64,000 nt of DNA from Aliiroseovarius sp. PrR006. Its GTDB lineage: Bacteria; Pseudomonadota; Alphaproteobacteria; Rhodobacterales; Rhodobacteraceae. The stretch's first letter is position 1. Every line of letters starts with the position of its first letter. A program made the translations under genes and the position numbers. Below the pieces are notes generated by a model. The model had not been told where the DNA came from. It did no database searches and saw only the letters and a program-made list of their open reading frames with translations. Where the stretch lies: NCBI RefSeq assembly GCF_010500215.1, contig NZ_JAAGOY010000007.1:714501-778500 (forward strand). Direction: 5' to 3'. Shown here in pieces: positions 1-8,959 of the stretch.

Positions 1-681
1 GGCGGAGGCGGCCTGATCACGCTCCCCGCCCTTTTGATCGCCGGTGTGCCGCCAGTGACGGCGCTAGCTACCAACAAGGTGCAGGGGCTGTTCGGCGCGG
101 GCATGGCGGCGGTGACCTATGCCCGCAAAGGCCACGTGAATCTACGCAGGCAGTTGAAATCCGCTGCCATCGCCTTTGTCGCCGCCCTTCTGGGCGCGCT
201 GTCCGTCAACGCCCTGCCGACCGAGCTAATCCGCATGGTGCTACCTATATTGCTGGTGGCAATCGCGCTCTTCTTCGCGCTGAAACCCGGCTTGGACGAC
301 GTGGACCGTCATCAACGGCTGACACCTGTTCTGTTCGCGCTGACCTTTGTGCCAGCGGTCGCGTTCTATGACGGCCTCTTAGGACCGGGGGCTGGCGCCT
401 TCTATATGCTCGCCTTCGTTGCGATGGCAGGCCACGGCATCCTGAAAGCGACCGCCCACACAAAGCTTCTGAACTTCGCATCGAACGTGGGCGGGCTGGC
501 CGGATTCCTGCTGGTGCTGTCCCCGCTTTGGATGATCGGACTGGCAATGGGCGTGGCGCAGATGGCGGGGGCCTATGTCGGGTCGTCGCTGGCCTCGCGG
601 ATTGGCGCCAAGCTTATCAAACCGCTTCTGGTGATCGCCTCATCCGCCATGGCGCTGAAGCTGATCACCGACTTGCTCTAG
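1..681 (+). CDS. TauE/SafE (TSUP) family membrane permease, 5' truncated by window
   Basis: Partial protein of 226 residues whose reading frame is open from base 1, so the true start lies before the window. It opens with the glycine-rich GGGGLITLPALL motif typical of the first repeat of TSUP (sulfite exporter TauE/SafE) permeases, followed by AGVPP. Several hydrophobic segments follow, and a second glycine-rich block (GLLGPGAGAF, near 370-400 bp) marks the second half of the internal duplication. The family moves anionic sulfur or organic compounds across the inner membrane; the substrate cannot be read from sequence. The C-terminus is complete (TAG at 679-681). A hairpin terminator follows at once and the next gene is convergent. 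Confidence 0.85.
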   Translation, partial: GGGGLITLPALLIAGVPPVTALATNKVQGLFGAGMAAVTYARKGHVNLRRQLKSAAIAFVAALLGALSVNALPTELIRMVLPILLVAIALFFALKPGLDDVDRHQRLTPVLFALTFVPAVAFYDGLLGPGAGAFYMLAFVAMAGHGILKATAHTKLLNFASNVGGLAGFLLVLSPLWMIGLAMGVAQMAGAYVGSSLASRIGAKLIKPLLVIASSAMALKLITDLL

Positions 682-682
682 C

Positions 683-709
683 TTTTTCTTGTTCCAAATA
701 TCCTGGGGG
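683..709 (+). repeat. 3'-end intergenic element, copy 1
   Basis: A T-rich start (TTTTTCTTGT) is followed by CCAAATATCC and a G run, beginning 2 bp after the stop codon of the TauE/SafE gene. Related copies with the same orientation relative to their upstream gene lie at 15279-15304 (+) and 16386-16417 (-). Each is followed by, or built into, a G/C hairpin. It looks like a dispersed element tied to transcript ends. Confidence 0.6.
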
Positions 710-710
710 A

Positions 711-736
711 GCGTGAAGCCCGCACGGGCTTCACGC
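711..736. terminator. Bidirectional hairpin between convergent genes
   Basis: Perfect 11-bp stem: GCGTGAAGCCC at 711-721 pairs with GGGCTTCACGC at 726-736 around the loop GCAC. It sits between the stop of the plus-strand permease (681) and the stop of the minus-strand asparaginase (751), so it can serve both. There is no long T run directly after the stem, so it may also act as an RNA-stabilising 3' end. Confidence 0.6.
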
Positions 737-750
737 GGGGGTAAAGCCCC

Positions 751-1755
751 TTACAACGCCAGCACCGCCTCACTCGGGCGGATGAAGCCCGTGTTCAGAC
801 CCATAAGATTCAAAACATCCGGGTTCAGACGCTTCTTCACATCAGGATGCGCCGGATCCAGCACACCCAGCTTCACCAAGATCGCTGCCACGGCGCATTC
901 AGACGCGCGGGTCGAACCATCCTCGATCTTCAGCGCGACACCCATCTCAAGCTCTGGGATGATGGCAACAAAGAATGCCTCGGCTCCGGTTTTCAAAGCC
1001 ACCTTGCCGGGGGCCGTGCGCATAAGCTCGGTGCAGGCGCGGGTTTCACCGGCCACAAGCTCGGGATGCAACATCATCGCCTCGCGCAGACGGGCCGACG
1101 CCTTCTGTCGCATATCCCCATCCTCGTTCGCAGACGCAAACCCAGCCATCGCGCGCCCCATGCCCAAGAGCGTGCTAGCATGGTTCGGGGCCGAACACCC
1201 GTCGATGCCGAAACCGGGGCTAACTTCATCCGTGACTTCCTCAAACGCTTGCTTGATTGCCACCTGAATGGGGTGGTCGAGCTCGACATACTCCGGATCG
1301 CTCACACCCATATGGCGGCTGAGTGTCAGGAACCCCGCGTGCTTGCCCGAACAGTTGTTGTGAATACGGCACGGGCTGTCATCGGTCTTGATTAACCCGA
1401 TCTTGGCAGGCCTGTCGTCGGGCCATTGCGGGCCACACCGCAAGTCGTCATTGCCCAGCCCCATATCCGCCAACCAACGCGACACACGGTCGGTGTGAAT
1501 GGCCGCGCCCTGATGGCTGGCACAGGCCAACGCAAGCTGCTCGGTCGTCAACCCAGCCGCATCCGCCGCCCCGCTTTCCACCAGCGGCAAGGCCTGCAAC
1601 ATCTTGGCCGATGAGCGTGGCAAGATCACCTGATCAGGGTCGCCCCAAGCATGTACAATCTGACCGGTTTTATCCACGACAACAGCGTGCCCACGGTGCT
1701 GGCTTTCCAGAATGTCGCCACGCCAGACCTCGACCAGACGTTCTGCCTTACTCAT
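751..1755 (-). CDS. Asparaginase (Asparaginase_II / thermolabile rhizobial type)
   Basis: 334-residue protein of the PF06089 asparaginase family, related to the Rhizobium etli thermolabile enzyme and unrelated to E. coli AnsA/AnsB. It should hydrolyse asparagine to aspartate and ammonia in the cytoplasm. Family features visible include the N-terminal LVEVWRGDILESQHRGHA segment, the RSSAKMLQALPLVES motif, a CASHQG motif and the HNNCSGKHAGFL block that carries conserved active-site residues. The start is placed at ATG 1755, preceded by a GGAGAG ribosome site; an upstream in-frame extension to 1902 has no family similarity. The gene is divergent from the IalB gene and convergent with the permease. 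Confidence 0.85.
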   Translation of the reverse strand: MSKAERLVEVWRGDILESQHRGHAVVVDKTGQIVHAWGDPDQVILPRSSAKMLQALPLVESGAADAAGLTTEQLALACASHQGAAIHTDRVSRWLADMGLGNDDLRCGPQWPDDRPAKIGLIKTDDSPCRIHNNCSGKHAGFLTLSRHMGVSDPEYVELDHPIQVAIKQAFEEVTDEVSPGFGIDGCSAPNHASTLLGMGRAMAGFASANEDGDMRQKASARLREAMMLHPELVAGETRACTELMRTAPGKVALKTGAEAFFVAIIPELEMGVALKIEDGSTRASECAVAAILVKLGVLDPAHPDVKKRLNPDVLNLMGLNTGFIRPSEAVLAL

Positions 1756-1938
1756 ATCGCTCTCCTTCACCCGGGAAACACGCGGAAATCCGCCACCGGG
1801 GCTTTCATTACCCTGTCTTTTGGCGCTAGACTGCGCGTGCAGACATGGAAACGACCTGAGCAGTTTGGTCAAGAGCCACTTAAGATGGCCGGGCCAGCGC
1901 AACGGTCCGAGGCAGAGGCAGCGGAGGCTGTATTAGAC

Positions 1939-2466
1939 ATGAACCGTTTGATCTTGGGTGCGATTGGCGCCTTTGGCCTGTCGATGGCAGCGACAGGTGT
2001 CATGGCACAAGAAAGCACGAACCGGGTGTCGGCAAACACCGATTGGAGCGTTTTCGTAGAGAATAACCCGGCCGAGTGCTGGAGCGTCTCCAGCCCGAAG
2101 GAAACCGTAAACACCAAGAACGGCCGCGCCGTGGCGGTGAAACGCAGCGACATCCTGCTGTTCGTTAGCTATCGCCCCGGCAGCAACGTGAAGGGCGAAG
2201 TCTCGTTCACCGGCGGCTATCCTTTCGCGCCCGGCTCGACCGTGGCTATGACCATCGGAAGCAACAGCTATCAGCTGTTCACCGACGGCGAATGGGCGTG
2301 GGCAGCCAGCCCCGCCGATGATGCCAAGATCGTCAAGTCGATGAAGGGTGGCGCGAAGGCCGTTCTGTCAGCAGAATCCGCACGCGGCACCAAAACGCAG
2401 GACACGTTCAGCCTGCTGGGCTTCACCGCCGCCGTGGATGAAGCCGGAAAGCGCTGCGCCAACTAA
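1939..2466 (+). CDS. Invasion-associated locus B (IalB) family periplasmic protein
   Basis: 175 residues. Residues 1-24 form a signal peptide ending in GVMAQ. The mature part resembles the alphaproteobacterial IalB family (PF06776), with the N-terminal pattern WSVFVE...ECWSVSSP, a SRP/SYRPG segment, and the FLTDGEWAW-like middle (here LFTDGEWAW). It ends in an alpha-beta region with a C-terminal cysteine (KRCAN), which probably bonds with the cysteine of ECWS. The family was named in Bartonella, but in free-living roseobacters its role is unknown. ATG 1939 was chosen because AGCGGAGG lies about 10 bases upstream and the signal peptide begins there. The frame is open further upstream without family features. 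Confidence 0.8.
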   Translation: MNRLILGAIGAFGLSMAATGVMAQESTNRVSANTDWSVFVENNPAECWSVSSPKETVNTKNGRAVAVKRSDILLFVSYRPGSNVKGEVSFTGGYPFAPGSTVAMTIGSNSYQLFTDGEWAWAASPADDAKIVKSMKGGAKAVLSAESARGTKTQDTFSLLGFTAAVDEAGKRCAN

Positions 2467-2514
2467 AGCTGATCCAATTTGGGTGATCTGCCACGCGGGG
2501 GTGAAAACCTTCGC

Positions 2515-2543
2515 GTGACAAGCTATATATGTTGCCCTATAGA
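2515..2543 (+). promoter_or_regulatory. Probable sigma-70 promoter of rlmN
   Basis: -35 GTGACA (2515-2520, one mismatch to TTGACA), a 17-bp spacer and -10 TATAGA (2538-2543), ending 30 bp before the rlmN start codon. Confidence 0.55.
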
Positions 2544-2572
2544 CTGCCGCCCTGCACGGTAAGGAACGCGAC

Positions 2573-3763
2573 ATGGACCCCAAGGCCCCGATCACTCAGG
2601 ATGTAATGACCATCCCTCGTAAGGACACGCCCAGCGACAAGCGCAATCTTGTCGGGCTGACGCGCGACCAAATGCGCGATGCGCTGATCGAGATGGGCAC
2701 GCCGGAAAAACAGGCCAAAATGCGTACGGGCCAGATCTGGCAGTGGATCTATCAGTGGGGCAAACGCGACTTCGCTGACATGACCAACCTTGCCAAGGCC
2801 TACCGTGCCCAACTGGCCGAGCATTTCGTGATCGAAATCCCCGAGGTTGTGACCCGTCAGGTGTCCGAGGACGGCACCCGTAAATACCTCTGCCGCATCG
2901 CCGGCGGTCACGAGGTCGAGGTCGTGTATATCCCTGAAGAAGGTCGTGGCACACTGTGCATTTCCAGCCAAGTTGGCTGCACGCTGACCTGTTCCTTCTG
3001 CCACACGGGCACGCAGAAACTGGTGCGCAATCTGACAGCGGCCGAGATCGTAGGGCAGGTGATGATGGCCCGCGACGATCTGGACGAATGGCCCGTTCCG
3101 GGCGAGCCGAAAGACGAAACGCGCCTGCTGTCCAACATCGTCCTGATGGGCATGGGCGAACCGCTGTATAACTTCGACAACGTACGTGACGCGATGAAGA
3201 TCGCGATGGACCCGGAAGGCATCCAGCTGTCACGTCGCCGGATCACCCTGTCGACTTCCGGCGTTGTCCCTGAAATCGCCCGCACGGCGCAGGAAATCGG
3301 CTGCCTTCTGGCCATCAGCTTCCACGCCACCACGGACGAAACCCGCGACGTGCTGGTCCCGATCAACAAGCGCTGGAACATCGAAGAGCTTCTGGGCGCG
3401 CTGTCGGCCTACCCCAAAGCCTCGAACAGCGAACGGATCACGTTTGAATACGTGATGCTGAACGGCGTGAATGACTCGGACGAAGACGCGCATCGTCTGA
3501 TCGAGCACATCAAGCGCCACACCATCCCGGCCAAGATCAACCTGATCCCATTCAACGAATGGCCCGGTGCGCCCTATAAGCGCTCGTCCAACAACCGCAT
3601 CCGCGCCTTCGCGAACATCATCTATCAGGCCGGGTACGCCAGCCCGATCCGCAAGACGCGCGGCGAAGACATCATGGCCGCCTGCGGTCAGCTGAAATCG
3701 GCCACCGAACGCGCACGCAAATCGCGCAAGCAGATCGAGGCCGAGGCCGGGCTAAGGGGGTAA
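2573..3763 (+). CDS. rlmN: Dual-specificity RNA methyltransferase RlmN
   Basis: 396-residue radical-SAM enzyme that methylates C2 of adenosine 2503 in 23S rRNA and, in E. coli, A37 of some tRNAs. The radical-SAM cluster motif CxxxCxxC is at C136, C140 and C143 ([12 protein letters not shown]). The second methyl-carrying cysteine is present near residue 371 (MAACGQL). The segments GMGEPLYN and RRITLSTSG are also typical, and the length is usual for the family. It has its own promoter and an AAGGA ribosome site. A weak G/C inverted repeat overlaps the stop codon (3755-3770). No operon partner is apparent. Confidence 0.95.
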   Translation: MDPKAPITQDVMTIPRKDTPSDKRNLVGLTRDQMRDALIEMGTPEKQAKMRTGQIWQWIYQWGKRDFADMTNLAKAYRAQLAEHFVIEIPEVVTRQVSEDGTRKYLCRIAGGHEVEVVYIPEEGRGTLCISSQVGCTLTCSFCHTGTQKLVRNLTAAEIVGQVMMARDDLDEWPVPGEPKDETRLLSNIVLMGMGEPLYNFDNVRDAMKIAMDPEGIQLSRRRITLSTSGVVPEIARTAQEIGCLLAISFHATTDETRDVLVPINKRWNIEELLGALSAYPKASNSERITFEYVMLNGVNDSDEDAHRLIEHIKRHTIPAKINLIPFNEWPGAPYKRSSNNRIRAFANIIYQAGYASPIRKTRGEDIMAACGQLKSATERARKSRKQIEAEAGLRG

Positions 3764-4169
3764 CCCCCCTCAAGGCTGTTTGCAGAATTCTTACACACTC
3801 AGCAGCTGACTTGCTGTGACTTGGATATTTAACAGCCCCAAGTATCGGGTGCGCCTGCGCCTAAGAAACGCGAACACACAAACTGACACCACCCGCATTC
3901 CCGTCGCCCCGGACAAATTTGCCTCATGAACACGTGGCAACGCGCAGGATTGACCTGCGCTTTGTTCGTTTGGGGCTCTCGTTATTTGAACGACTGCACC
4001 CCATGAATCCCAGCTGAGAGCGCTCGCCTTTCAAGAGATACCCGGCAATATTGGATGATTTTTAAGGGAATTTGACACAACCAGAACAGATTGGCTAAAT
4101 AAAGTTGCCTTCTAAGCTACTGGGGCGAGATTGGCTCAACCTTAAAGGGAGGGCGTGGGGAACTGAACC
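3764..4169. other. 406-bp intergenic region, rlmN to Hint gene
   Basis: Less GC-rich than its surroundings. I see no convincing ORF or RNA gene. It contains the promoter-like element at 4072-4101 and a short imperfect repeat (CAGCAGCTGACTTGCTG near 3799). The rest is unassigned. Confidence 0.5.
4072..4101 (+). promoter_or_regulatory. Candidate promoter of the Hint-domain gene
   Basis: Perfect -35 TTGACA (4072-4077), then a 17-18 bp spacer and a weak -10 (CTAAAT or TAAATA, 4095-4101), about 70 bp before the ATG at 4170. Confidence 0.45.
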
Positions 4170-5120
4170 ATGGCGTCATTAACGCTTACGTTTCCTCCGG
4201 GGACTGTTGCATCCATTTCCAAATCGCAAGGCGATTGGATCGTGGATTCCGTCAACACAACCGAAGTGGTCATCGTCGTCGAGGATTTGAATAACGACGG
4301 AACCATTTCGAATGACGAATGGGATGCAGCCATATCCGGGGATGGCAATGATATTGGGGATGGTGGCTATCTTTATCAGGGCCAAGGCACCTCTGGTTTT
4401 CTGTACTCAACGGACGGCACTACCACCTTTACCGTTGGCCAGAACGTCACCGATATTCGCACGGCGATGTCGAACCATTTCGAAGCGGACGTCTCGGCCA
4501 TTGTCTGCTTCGCCAAGGGGACACGGATCGCCACCCCCACCGGCCCACAGCGGATCGAGACGCTGTCCGAAGGGAACAAGGTACTGACCGCCGATGGCGA
4601 CAGTTGCACGATACGCTGGATCGGACGCCGCGAAGTCTCGATGTTCGAGATGCTGCACGCCCCGAAACTGCGCCCCGTGCGTATACGCGCTGGTGCCTTG
4701 GGCAACCACCTGCCCGAATGCGACCTGCTGGTCAGCCGACAGCACAGGATCCTGATCCGCTCGAAGATTGCCGAGCGTATGTTTGGCACGAAAGAGGTGT
4801 TGATCCCCGCCATCAAACTTGTCGGATGCACGGGCATCGAGGTCGAAGATCAGCCGAGAGCGCTGGAATACTTCCACATCCTTCTCGATGACCATGAGAT
4901 TCTTCTGGCAAACGGCGCACCGGCCGAAAGCCTGTTCACCGGGCCAGAAGCGTTGAAATCATTGTCGCCCGAAGCGCTCGACGAGATCGAAACCCTCTTC
5001 CCCGCGGTTCTGGAACGGATCGCCACACAAGGCCCGGCCGCCTTGGTTCCGTCCAACACAAAGATCAAGCGCATGATCGAACGGCACATCAAGAACGATA
5101 AAGAGCTGATCGGCGGCTGA
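4170..5120 (+). CDS. Hint (Hedgehog/intein-like) domain protein
   Basis: 316 residues. The C-terminal two thirds match the Hint_2 family common in roseobacters. The block opens with the splicing-type cysteine C113 in VCFAKGTRIATPTG and continues with LSRQHRILI-like (here VSRQHRILIRS) and EYFHILLDDHEILLANG, ending in AESLFTG. The residues before C113 are acidic and Asp/Gly/Asn-rich with an EF-hand-like run (NNDGTISNDEW, 41-51), as in proteins exported by type I secretion. The expected chemistry is N-S acyl shift at C113 and autocleavage, with no C-terminal extein. The biological role is unknown. It is a single gene with its own promoter, convergent with the lysE-like gene. Confidence 0.8.
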   Translation: MASLTLTFPPGTVASISKSQGDWIVDSVNTTEVVIVVEDLNNDGTISNDEWDAAISGDGNDIGDGGYLYQGQGTSGFLYSTDGTTTFTVGQNVTDIRTAMSNHFEADVSAIVCFAKGTRIATPTGPQRIETLSEGNKVLTADGDSCTIRWIGRREVSMFEMLHAPKLRPVRIRAGALGNHLPECDLLVSRQHRILIRSKIAERMFGTKEVLIPAIKLVGCTGIEVEDQPRALEYFHILLDDHEILLANGAPAESLFTGPEALKSLSPEALDEIETLFPAVLERIATQGPAALVPSNTKIKRMIERHIKNDKELIGG

Positions 5121-5176
5121 CCACTATCTGGGCAAGATTGTTCTCGCAGGACAAGGGCAATCACGCGTGACTTGGC

Positions 5177-5806
5177 CTATTGCTGCACAACGGATTTAAA
5201 GCCCAGAAGAATGGCGGCCAGAACCATGAAGCCGCCGCCAACGCGGTCGACCCACAGCTTTGCAGACCCCTTAAAGCGGGAGGCGATCCAGCTTGCACCC
5301 AGCCCGTAGACGGACAGAAACATCCCATCCATGATGATATAGGTCGCCGACAGGATCAGGAATTGCGGCCAGAAAGCGCTGTCTGCCGAGATGAACTGCG
5401 GAAACAGCGCCGCAAAGAACATAACGGCCTTGGGATTGGCGGCCGATGTTAGGAATCCCTGCATCCACAGCGCATAAAGCGACACAGAAGCGCGCGCGCT
5501 GGGCGCTCCGATCCCGTCCGTCTTTGCGCGCAGGAACATTCGCACACCAAGCCACAAAAGATAGGCAACGCCCACCCATTTGATGACGGCCAGCGCGGTG
5601 GCAGACGCAGCGATCAGAACCGCCAATCCCAGACCGGCGGCCAGCATATGCAGTACATTTGCAAACAGGTCGCCGGACGCGGTGGACAAAGCGCGCCGAA
5701 AGCCATGCGCTCCGCTGTTTGACATCATCAATAGCTGACTTGGACCCGGAGTGATCATCAATGCCAACACCGTTCCGATATAGAGAGTCCAGCTATCGAA
5801 TGTCAT
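5177..5806 (-). CDS. LysE/RhtB family amino-acid efflux translocator
   Basis: 209 residues with about six hydrophobic segments, the usual size for the LysE superfamily. The N-terminal signature MITPGPSQLLMMSNSGAHG corresponds to the PGP...G motif of RhtB-type exporters, and NPKAVMFFAALFPQF is the second conserved region (a typical NPK block). It probably exports an amino acid or a derivative; the substrate cannot be told. It starts 21 bp after the LOG-family gene on the same strand, so the two may be co-transcribed. Confidence 0.85.
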   Translation of the reverse strand: MTFDSWTLYIGTVLALMITPGPSQLLMMSNSGAHGFRRALSTASGDLFANVLHMLAAGLGLAVLIAASATALAVIKWVGVAYLLWLGVRMFLRAKTDGIGAPSARASVSLYALWMQGFLTSAANPKAVMFFAALFPQFISADSAFWPQFLILSATYIIMDGMFLSVYGLGASWIASRFKGSAKLWVDRVGGGFMVLAAILLGFKSVVQQ

Positions 5807-5827
5807 GTATCACCTCGTGCTGTGCCC

Positions 5828-6670
5828 TCACCGTCCCGGAAGTTCGTCCCGCGCCTCGCGGCTTGGCCAGTTGTCGATCGCGTCCACCGCTTCCTGTGCG
5901 GTTTCGACGAATTTGAACAGGTCCAGATCCTCGGCGCTGATGGTGCCGGCGTCGGACAGGGCCTCCCAATTCACGATCTTGGTCCAGAACTCGCGTCCGA
6001 ACAATAGGATCGGGACCTTCTTCATGCGGCCGGTCTGGATCAGGGTCAGGCTCTCGAACAGCTCGTCCAGCGTGCCGAAGCCGCCGGGGAAGATTGCGAT
6101 CGCCTCTGCGCGCATCAGGAAATGCATCTTGCGGATGGCGAAATAGTGGAAGTTGAAGCACAGATCCGGCGTGACGTATTCGTTGGGTGCCTGTTCGTGC
6201 GGCAGCACAATGTTCAAACCGATGGACACACCGCCCGCGTCTTCTGCACCACGGTTGCCAGCCTCCATCACGCCGGGGCCGCCGCCGGTGACGACGACGT
6301 TCTCGCGATGGCCATTCACCTTCGAGCGCAGGGTCAGCAGACGCGCAAACTCGCGCGCTTCGTCATAGAACTTGGACAGGTCGGCCAATGTCTGGGTGCG
6401 GGCGCCGTCCTTTTTCGACGGTTCGGGGATACGCGCGCCGCCGAACAGGACCACGGTGCTTTCCACGCCATATTCCTGCATCATCAGCTCCGGCTTCAGA
6501 AGTTCCAGCTGAAGGCGCACCGGGCGCAGTTCGTCCCGGCACATGAAATCTTGATCGTCATAGGCCAGCTTATAGGCTGGCGCGCGGGTCTGTGCTGTAT
6601 CGGGCGTCTGATGCGCGGTTTCGCGGTCCTGATGACTGTCACGAAGCGGATGGTTGCGGTCGTCTTTCAT
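5828..6670 (-). CDS. LOG-family protein (TIGR00730), probable nucleotide 5'-monophosphate phosphoribohydrolase
   Basis: 280 residues. It carries both LOG signatures: GGGPGVMEAGNRGA and PGGFGTLDE. In plants and actinobacteria these form the active site that releases free bases from N6-modified AMP; in other bacteria the natural substrate is often simply AMP or unknown. An N-terminal extension of about 70 polar residues precedes the core, as in the longer family members. ATG 6670 was chosen because residues upstream in the same frame show no similarity to the family. Likely the first gene of a two-gene unit with the lysE-like gene. Confidence 0.8.
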   Translation of the reverse strand: MKDDRNHPLRDSHQDRETAHQTPDTAQTRAPAYKLAYDDQDFMCRDELRPVRLQLELLKPELMMQEYGVESTVVLFGGARIPEPSKKDGARTQTLADLSKFYDEAREFARLLTLRSKVNGHRENVVVTGGGPGVMEAGNRGAEDAGGVSIGLNIVLPHEQAPNEYVTPDLCFNFHYFAIRKMHFLMRAEAIAIFPGGFGTLDELFESLTLIQTGRMKKVPILLFGREFWTKIVNWEALSDAGTISAEDLDLFKFVETAQEAVDAIDNWPSREARDELPGR

Positions 6671-6821
6671 GGCACTGGTCCTGTCACAGTTTGCGTCTCT
6701 ACCCCAAGGCGTAACGGCTTTACCGCGAGAGGACCAGAGCCTGATGGTCACCTTCGCGCGATGAAAACGTCGCTTGGGTGACGCTTGTCGCCGCAGATGG
6801 GCGCACCCGGCCCAATCATCG

Positions 6822-6850
6822 TTGCGAAAAAGGGTCGTGGGCCTTATAGG
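6822..6850 (+). promoter_or_regulatory. Probable promoter of dapD
   Basis: -35 TTGCGA (6822-6827), a 17-bp spacer and -10 TATAGG (6845-6850), 37 bp upstream of the dapD start. Confidence 0.5.
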
Positions 6851-6887
6851 CCTTGTGAAACATTGACGCGCCTACGGAGATACCGAC

Positions 6888-7715
6888 ATGTCGAACGCCC
6901 AATTGGAAGCCGCCATCGAAGCCGCCTGGGAGGCGCGCGATACCATCACCCCATCCACCGGCGGTGAAACCCGTGAAGCCATCGAAGCCACGCTGAACGC
7001 TCTGGACAGCGGCAAGCTGCGCGTAGCCGAGAAGCAGGAAAGCGGCGACTGGCATGTGAACCAGTGGGCCAAGAAAGCCGTACTGCTGGGCTTCCGCCTG
7101 AAGGACATGGAACAGCAAGATGGCGGCCCGCAGGGTGGTCACTGGTGGGACAAGGTCGACAGCAAGTTCAAAGGCTGGGGCGACGCTGAGTGGACCGAGG
7201 CCGGCTTCCGTGCCGTGCCCAACTGTATCGTCCGCAAGTCGGCCTTCATCGCCCCCGGCGCGGTTCTGATGCCGAGCTTTGTAAACCTTGGCGCCTATGT
7301 TGACGAAGGCACCATGGTTGACACTTGGGCCACCGTTGGTTCGTGTGCCCAGATCGGTAAGAACGTACACCTGTCGGGTGGCGTTGGCATCGGTGGCGTG
7401 CTGGAGCCCATGCAGGCCGGCCCGACCATCATCGAAGACAACTGCTTTATCGGCGCCCGTTCGGAAGTCGTTGAAGGCTGTATCGTGCGCGAAGGCTCGG
7501 TTCTGGGCATGGGCGTGTTCATCGGCCAGTCGACCAAGATTGTCGACCGCGAGACCGGCGAAGTGATGTATGGCGAAGTGCCTTCCGGTTCGGTTGTGGT
7601 TGCTGGCTCGATGCCCTCGAAGAACGGCATCAACCTGTATTGCGCCGTGATCGTAAAGCGCGTGGACGCCAAGACCCGCTCGAAAACCTCGATCAACGAC
7701 CTGCTGCGCGACTGA
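6888..7715 (+). CDS. dapD: Tetrahydrodipicolinate N-succinyltransferase DapD
   Basis: 275 residues, the standard length. It transfers succinyl from succinyl-CoA to tetrahydrodipicolinate in the succinylase branch of lysine and meso-diaminopimelate synthesis. The N-terminal helical domain is followed by left-handed beta-helix hexapeptide repeats (about residues 105-215), with conserved segments such as [20 protein letters not shown] and [11 protein letters not shown]. The ribosome site is GGAG before ATG 6888. The partner enzyme DapE is encoded at 10682-11839 in this window but in a separate unit. A rho-independent terminator follows. Confidence 0.95.
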   Translation: MSNAQLEAAIEAAWEARDTITPSTGGETREAIEATLNALDSGKLRVAEKQESGDWHVNQWAKKAVLLGFRLKDMEQQDGGPQGGHWWDKVDSKFKGWGDAEWTEAGFRAVPNCIVRKSAFIAPGAVLMPSFVNLGAYVDEGTMVDTWATVGSCAQIGKNVHLSGGVGIGGVLEPMQAGPTIIEDNCFIGARSEVVEGCIVREGSVLGMGVFIGQSTKIVDRETGEVMYGEVPSGSVVVAGSMPSKNGINLYCAVIVKRVDAKTRSKTSINDLLRD

Positions 7716-7727
7716 TCTGACACATTA

Positions 7728-7761
7728 TCCGGCCCACACCTTGCTGGGCCGGACAGCTTTA
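7728..7761 (+). terminator. Rho-independent terminator of dapD
   Basis: TCCGGCCCA (7728-7736) pairs with TGGGCCGGA (7745-7753) around an 8-nt loop, followed by CAGCTTTATT. Confidence 0.65.
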
Positions 7762-7780
7762 TTCGGCGGTCATGCGATGG

Positions 7781-8851
7781 TTATCGCGGGCCGCCGAACC
7801 ATTTCACCGACAGGTCAGAATAGACGCCGGTTTCGATCAGGCGCAGTAGCGCGACATTGATGTCTTCGCGCAAAGGTGTGCCTGTGGGAAGCGCGATGCC
7901 ATAGCTTTCCGGGCGGAACACGCTGTCCAGCACCTCGCCATAACGGGCGCCATCGTTCTGGGCGTAATGGGCCAGAATGGGGCCGTCGAAGATGACGGCG
8001 TCCAGTTCGCCTTGCTCGAAATCGCCCAGCAGAGCGTCCAGCGAGTCATAGCCCGAATAGACCATGCCGCGATCTTCCAAGAAGATCGACGCGGTCGACT
8101 CCTCGGTCGTCCCCACGCGTTTGCCATCCAGATCAGTCACCGAATGGATCGAGCCCGAAATCGCGCTGACCGTGATGGACGCAGTGATATGGGCGACAAA
8201 GACCGACACGACAAACAGGCTTGAAATCACAAGGAACGTGCCGAACAACCGCCCGAAGACTGACCGCGGCATACGCTCTTCAAAGCCGCCGTTCACCACC
8301 AGATTCAGCGCCCACCAGAACGCCGGGAACATCGCCTGTTTGGCATCCCCTTCGAAGTAGGGTTGCTTGTCGCGTTCAAAGAACCACATCAGCATGCCAC
8401 CACCCAAAAGCAGCGCGAAGGCCGCCAGAATGGCAAGCGCCAGATCAAGACTGATCAGGGTGGACCAGATGCTGACCCCCTCTTGGTCACGCGGCACCAT
8501 GATCCGCAATCCGCCGTGATAGATCGGCTGCGAGAAATCCATGCGGCTTTCCCGGTCGCGCGTGATCGAGATATTGGCGATCGCCCCGTCGACCTGCGCG
8601 GTTTCGACCATCTGCAACATCGCGGGGAAGCTGTCGACGACCTCGAAACTGACGGTTTGCCCCATCTCGGTGGCAATCTCGGTCATCAGATCGATGGCAA
8701 AACCTGATGGGGCGTCCTCGCCCGACATCGCGAATGGTGGTCGCTCGACCGTTACAAATTCAAGATCAGATGCCTGAGCATATGACTCGGTAGTCATACA
8801 AATCGTTGCCAGACACACAGCGGCCAAGTGGCGGAGCCTTTGTGCAATCAT
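7781..8851 (-). CDS. Prokaryotic ionotropic-glutamate-receptor-like channel / split solute-binding protein
   Basis: 356 residues. After a signal peptide (1-25), a bacterial type 3 solute-binding fold (from about 30) is interrupted by a channel-like insert: TM1 at 132-157, a re-entrant pore-loop-like segment at 174-195 and TM3 at 203-231. The second lobe of the binding fold resumes at 238-345. This is the arrangement of GluR0-type receptors. The pore loop reads NLVVNGGFEERMP where potassium-selective relatives have TVGYGD, so selectivity must differ or conduction may be lost. A ligand such as an amino acid is expected. ATG 8851 was chosen because the signal peptide starts there; the longer upstream frame is antisense to a gene. 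Confidence 0.75.
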   Translation of the reverse strand: MIAQRLRHLAAVCLATICMTTESYAQASDLEFVTVERPPFAMSGEDAPSGFAIDLMTEIATEMGQTVSFEVVDSFPAMLQMVETAQVDGAIANISITRDRESRMDFSQPIYHGGLRIMVPRDQEGVSIWSTLISLDLALAILAAFALLLGGGMLMWFFERDKQPYFEGDAKQAMFPAFWWALNLVVNGGFEERMPRSVFGRLFGTFLVISSLFVVSVFVAHITASITVSAISGSIHSVTDLDGKRVGTTEESTASIFLEDRGMVYSGYDSLDALLGDFEQGELDAVIFDGPILAHYAQNDGARYGEVLDSVFRPESYGIALPTGTPLREDINVALLRLIETGVYSDLSVKWFGGPR

Positions 8852-8959
8852 CGCGCTTTTCCCCAAAACTACTCTTTCCACATACCCCGGCGCGCCGGGT
8901 GTGCCAACTGCTAGCGTTTGTCCCTTGCGCTTTTCGGGGCGATCTGCCACGCATTTTTC

